Source: Oscheius dolichura (lineage: Eukaryota > Nematoda > Chromadorea > Rhabditida > Rhabditidae). Taken from it: a stretch of 64,000 nucleotides of DNA. The position numbers were made by a program, and so were the translations under genes. Positions 60,532-64,000 of the stretch are shown piece by piece. Where the stretch lies: NCBI GenBank assembly GCA_932521035.1, contig OW051493.1, positions 1,240,001 to 1,304,000 on the forward strand. The letters run 5' to 3'. How positions within the stretch are numbered: the stretch's first letter is position 1; every line of letters starts with the position of its first letter. Below the pieces are notes generated by a model. It did no database searches, was not told the DNA's origin, and saw nothing but the letters and a program-made list of their open reading frames with translations.

Positions 60532-61006
60532 GGGACGGCCGAGCTCCGGCCGAAACTGTTTTGGAAACGACCCGAAATGGCAACGGCAACGAAAGAAAAC
60601 GACCCAAAAGCGCTCAGGGTCGTTTCGAAAATGGCCGAAACAAAAACGACCCGTTTCGGACGAATTTTTCTGCAATTTTGCGTGACGTTGTAAAATTCCA
60701 CCAATATTGCTAAAATGCTCTCTATTGGTGGAATTTTAAGTTATTCTTCATCTTTTTGATGTTCTTTTACTAGAAGAGTGTCTCACATAAGTTAGGCAAC
60801 ACAAAGAATAAGGAAAACTGATAAATATAAGCTGTAATTGATTTTTTACAACGTCACGCAAAATTGCAGAAAAATTCGTCCGAAACGGGTCGTTTTCGTT
60901 TCGGCCGTGGTACGAAGCGGCCGTTGATAATTATGGCCGCGGTCATCATGTCGCGTTTTCAAATCATCGGTGGCCATTTCAGTTTCGGCCGGAGCTCGGC
61001 CGTCCC
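60532..61006. mobile_element. Long palindromic element, GGGACGGCCGAGCTCCGGCC ends
   Basis: About 165-bp inverted arms (60532-60697 and 60847-61006), sharing ends GACGGCCGAGCTCCGGCCGA and inner ACAACGTCACGCAAAATTGC. The loop has its own small palindrome, ATTCCACCAATA / TATTGGTGGAAT. The GTTTCGG/CCGAAAC words recur within the arms. Open frames through it (such as 60310-60693) follow from its composition and are not genes. Confidence 0.8.
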
Positions 61007-61497
61007 GAATATTTACCCCAATATGTATTTCAGCAGCAGAGAGGAGGGCAGAAGTGAGGTTGGTGAGAAGTGGAAGGATCTGATCACGGGATGGAGCCAG
61101 TGGCAGGGCTAAAATAGTCAAAAGGTTTCTTTTCTTCGCGTCGAGTACCGTTTGAAAAATCCTCCTGCTTTAATAGGAAAAGTGATACAAAAAGAATTTG
61201 GAAATGTCTAGAATTGCGGATCTAATAGGCTACTGTAGGCTAAAAAGCGCCGGTCCTAATTCCGATTTTCCTTTCTTCGTTTTCAAACGTCTACTGAAAG
61301 CTGTTAGCCGAAGTCAATTAGAATTCGACAGATTTCCAAGTAAGAGAACCAGTGAAAGTAGGAAAGAAGTGATTTGCCACAGCGCGCGCTTACTTTTTGA
61401 CTATTTTTCCCGACAAAGTTAACAACGTTGTGAAGTTATAAAACCGAATTATAGAGATAGAAAAGCATGGACAGTTGGAAATTGGGAACTGAATCTA
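61007..61497. other. Non-coding stretch
   Basis: No supported gene. The plus frame ending at 61112 runs out of the palindromic element. GTATTTCAG|CAGCAG at 61027 is acceptor-like but has no partner exon. Confidence 0.35.
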
Positions 61498-62133
61498 TTA
61501 TTTTAACTTTTTTATATTTTGCCAGTATATTTTAAATCGACGGCCGGGCTCTTGATGATATAGTAATTGCCCGGGAATCCTACCGTTCAATGTCTCTGCC
61601 AACTGCTTCACTGGATCCGCCGTTGCCTTCATTTCCGCCGATTTCGCCTGTTTCGCCGGCAAAAGAGGCTTCATTTCCACTGAATTTGGAATGTTTCCAT
61701 TCCTTTCCACCAGGGATTTTCTCGCCAGTAGGACGGGTTTCTCTTCTTTCTGCTCTGTCTTTTTCAGCGTTTTCTCCTTCTTTTCCTTGAAAATTTTTGG
61801 TTCTTTTGGCTCCTTTTTGACTTTTTTCAATGTTTTTGGAGTTACTAAAAAGAAAAAAATTTAAAGGAGTCTCAATGAATAAAAAAAATGGAGGAAAAAA
61901 AACTAACCATCGGTCAAAATTAGCTTGATCTCCTTTTTCTCCATCCCTCTTTTTCTGTCCTTCTTCTTCTGTCCAATTTTCTGTTCCATCGGCTTCCCGT
62001 TGAGATCTTTCTTGATCTGGTGCAGCAGCTCCTTTACCACCAAATTCAGTTCCTGTTCATCTTTACACGGCAGCGGATCGACTGGAAGCGCTTCCTGTGG
62101 AGAGAGAGGCTCCAATTTGGGCTGTTTGGCTAC
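61498..62133 (-). CDS. Lysine-rich, probably nuclear protein; 5' end unresolved
   Basis: Exons 62133-61908 and 61844-61498 join in phase across a 63-bp GT-AG intron and give 189 residues. The first exon follows a CCAATTTCAG acceptor, so an upstream exon is expected. Alternatively the frame extends back to an ATG at 62166 (MYFKITKFLQFQ) without splicing. The protein has acidic patches (KDEQELNLVVKELLHQI), several lysine clusters (KKKDRKRGMEKKE; KKVKKEPKEPKIFKEKKEK) that look like bipartite nuclear signals, and a C-terminus RRFKIYWQNIKKLK. The VKKEP/PKEP context could be SUMO-acceptor-like. No known domain was recognised. Confidence 0.55.
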
Positions 62134-62662
62134 CTGAAATTGGAGAAATTTTGTAATTTTGAAGTACATTTTCAGCGCGGAAAGTATTGTGAACAACTTT
62201 TCTTTTTTGGTTTTATGGAATCCATAAAACCTTGATTATTCATGCTCTCGTAGTCGAGAATTTGGAGTCTTTTTTGGAACAATTTAGACGGTTTTTGAGA
62301 GAATCCCCTTCAATTGGTTACAGTAATACCATTAGAGATTGCTACGTCGTGCAGCGGGCCAAGAAAATGTCAAGCAATTTCCAAGCAACCGATTACTGTA
62401 GTTTAGTCAAAGTAAATGTGCCGTTTTTCACTAGATGTGCTGTCAATCGAGAGAGCGATAGGAAAATTACAAAAAATTCTACATTGTTTGTTTTATGGAA
62501 ATCATAAAGCCTCAAATATTATCGCGTTGACGGTGCGTGGTTACAATGACTATGAAAATTTCAGTGCTTCCAAAAAGTACCAAGTTACTACTAACAACTT
62601 GTGAGAAAGGTACAATTAGCAAAAATACACTTGCGACAAAGATATTGACCCCAAAAAAATGA

Positions 62663-63579
62663 ATACACTGCGTAACAAAACATAGCTCGCCGACCCACCC
62701 CCATTTTTGAAGGTAGCGCTCGATCGTCGGAGTTTCGGAAACGAGGTTATCTTTATCGTTTTCCTCATCAAAACAATGGCCCAGAAAACAAACTGGTGAG
62801 TCTTTCGAATTTCATCCGGCGGAGTTTTTTTTTGACTGTTTTTAAATTTTGCGGCAACCTGGCGCGGTAACGAAATGATAGGGGCACCCCCGGAAACGCG
62901 TATTTTTCACGACTTTTTATTCATCCTGATTTGTGACAATCCTTTTTTGGAGGCGGCTGAGCAGATCTAGCCAAAAAAATCCTTGAAAATATCGTGTGAC
63001 GCCCCCCACCAAAGCTTACCTTTTGTTCCCAAAACAGTCAAATTCTGTTATGCGGGCGGCTCAGAGGAGAATTCAGAGCGATGGCGGAAAACGGAGTACA
63101 AGGTCTTGTAGAGGACATGATTATGCACATTTTGGTGTACCGGACTTTTAGAAAAGGTACGCGGTTAAGGTGTGGAAGCTCATTCCAATGGAGCGTGTCA
63201 AAAACTGTCTATTTTTGCTCACAAAAGCGGCGTTTTGATGCCTCACCAGAGAAAGTCATCTGACCTACCTCATAACTGAGGTTCAGCTGTAAACCCCGTA
63301 CACAAAAATGTGCATATTCGTGTCCTCTACAAGACCTTGTACTCCGTTTTCCGCCATCGCTCTGAATTCTCCTCTGAGCCGCCCGCATAACAGAATTTGA
63401 CTGTTTTGGGAACAAAAGGCAGATTCTGGTGAGGGGCGTCACATTGTATTTTCAAGGATTTTTTTGGCCAGATCTGTTCAGTCACCTCCAAAAAGGATTG
63501 TCAAAAATCAGGATGAATAAAAAGTCGTGAAAAATACGCGTTTCCGGGGGTGCCCCTATCATTTTGTTGCGCAGTGTAT
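62663..63579. mobile_element. Long-TIR element, about 265-bp imperfect arms
   Basis: Arms at about 62868-63130 and 63305-63572 share GATAGGGGCACCCCCGGAAA, TCACGACTTTTTATTCATCC, AGAATTCAGAGCGATGGCGG and AAGGTCTTGTAGAGGACA in opposite orientation. ATACACTGCG(T/C)AACAAAA occurs at 62663 and, inverted, at 63579. The true outer end may therefore be 62663-63579, with 62680-62860 as an insertion or unique part. No transposase is seen. Confidence 0.7.
62776..62795 (+). CDS. Possible first coding exon (MAQKTN...)
   Basis: AAAACAATGG start context, then six codons and a strong donor (CTG|GTGAGT). No in-phase second exon could be found before the window ends. It lies within or beside the long-TIR element and may be fortuitous. 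Confidence 0.15.
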
Positions 63580-64000
63580 GTGATTACAAAAAATTATCTA
63601 TGTTTTATGGAAATCATAAAACCTCGATGATTTTTTGTTTTACGATTTTCATGCCTGTAGAGTCACGAAATTTCAAAACTTCCAAAGATTTGCAGCCACC
63701 ATCTGCTATCAGAAGACTATTAATAAAGGTATACTTTCTCAAAAAAACGCTGGCGGCACAAGTATAACTCAATTTTTCCGCGGCTGGTTACAGTATGTTA
63801 GCAATATTACTGTGGCAAAAAAAAGACTGGAAAGCAGTTTCTATCGTTTTTTTTGCAACAATTTCGCTTGGGAACCATACACAAATTGCAGGAGAATCCA
63901 TTTTACCGTTATAAGGAACCCATAAAACCGCTCAACATTATAAGATCCCATTGTTCCCAGTCCTATAAGGAAACAGAAAATTGGGGGCATTATTACTTTT
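63580..64000. other. Right edge, no gene resolved
   Basis: AT-rich with a 96-codon plus frame (63635-63925) that has no start context or recognised domain. CATAAAACCTCGATGATT at 63617 echoes CATAAAACCTTGATTATT at 62225 and CATAAAGCCTCAAATATT at 62504, a short dispersed repeat. Confidence 0.35.

Noticed and set aside
60310..60693. 127-codon plus frame and overlapping minus frames
   Set aside because: They run through the arms of the palindromic element; its GC-rich repeat composition keeps several frames open.
1..64000. CRISPR arrays, bacterial operons, rRNA genes, SL RNA genes
   Set aside because: No regular spacer arrays, ribosome-binding sites, rRNA stretches or SL1-like sequence were seen; the gene structure is eukaryotic.

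Overview
This is nuclear DNA from a nematode, most likely Caenorhabditis or a close rhabditid. The genes have many short introns with TTTTCAG-type acceptors, and several start codons sit a few bases after a lone splice acceptor, as expected for spliced-leader trans-splicing. Intergenic and intronic DNA is AT-rich, scattered with TACTGTAG-like words, and full of small palindromic elements. One gene is clearly the worm orthologue of RNA helicase A (RHA-1/DHX9). Exon models were built by hand from reading frame, splice consensus and phase; no database was searched.

Layout. Positions 52-4848 (minus) hold most of a class A GPCR whose last exon(s) lie off the left edge. From about 5 kb to 27 kb I find no convincing protein gene. 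That stretch holds palindromic mobile elements of at least eight families, two tRNA-like sequences, local direct duplications, and a cluster (16.8-19.6 kb) of about twenty short motifs with unrelated DNA between them. At 27149-27464 there is a small tail-anchored protein gene, followed by a doubtful two-exon gene. At 31945-35418 three tandem, strongly diverged forkhead-domain genes lie only about 150 bp apart, which looks like an operon. The middle one is broken, and remnants of more copies follow.

Positions 36290-51609 (plus) hold rha-1 in 27 exons (1340 aa). Its long introns are largely tandem duplications and element insertions. The intron 49000-50934 contains a complete four-exon gene on the opposite strand plus a broken copy of part of it. 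Downstream on minus are a 71-codon gene (51871-52086), a secreted phospholipase A2-like gene with an altered active-site dyad (55058-56011), and the mitochondrial ribosomal protein mS35 gene (56439-57863) with a GC-AG intron.

The right end (58.9-64 kb) is dominated by an inverted duplication carrying two opposed copies of a 3' exon, two long-TIR elements, and a lysine-rich protein gene (61498-62133, minus, 5' end unresolved).

Functionally the genes are unrelated: signalling receptor, transcription-factor family, RNA helicase, lipase-like protein and mitoribosome subunit. The notable biology lies in the forkhead array with degenerate recognition helices, the nested gene with its duplicated flanks, the motif cluster, and the palindromic element families.
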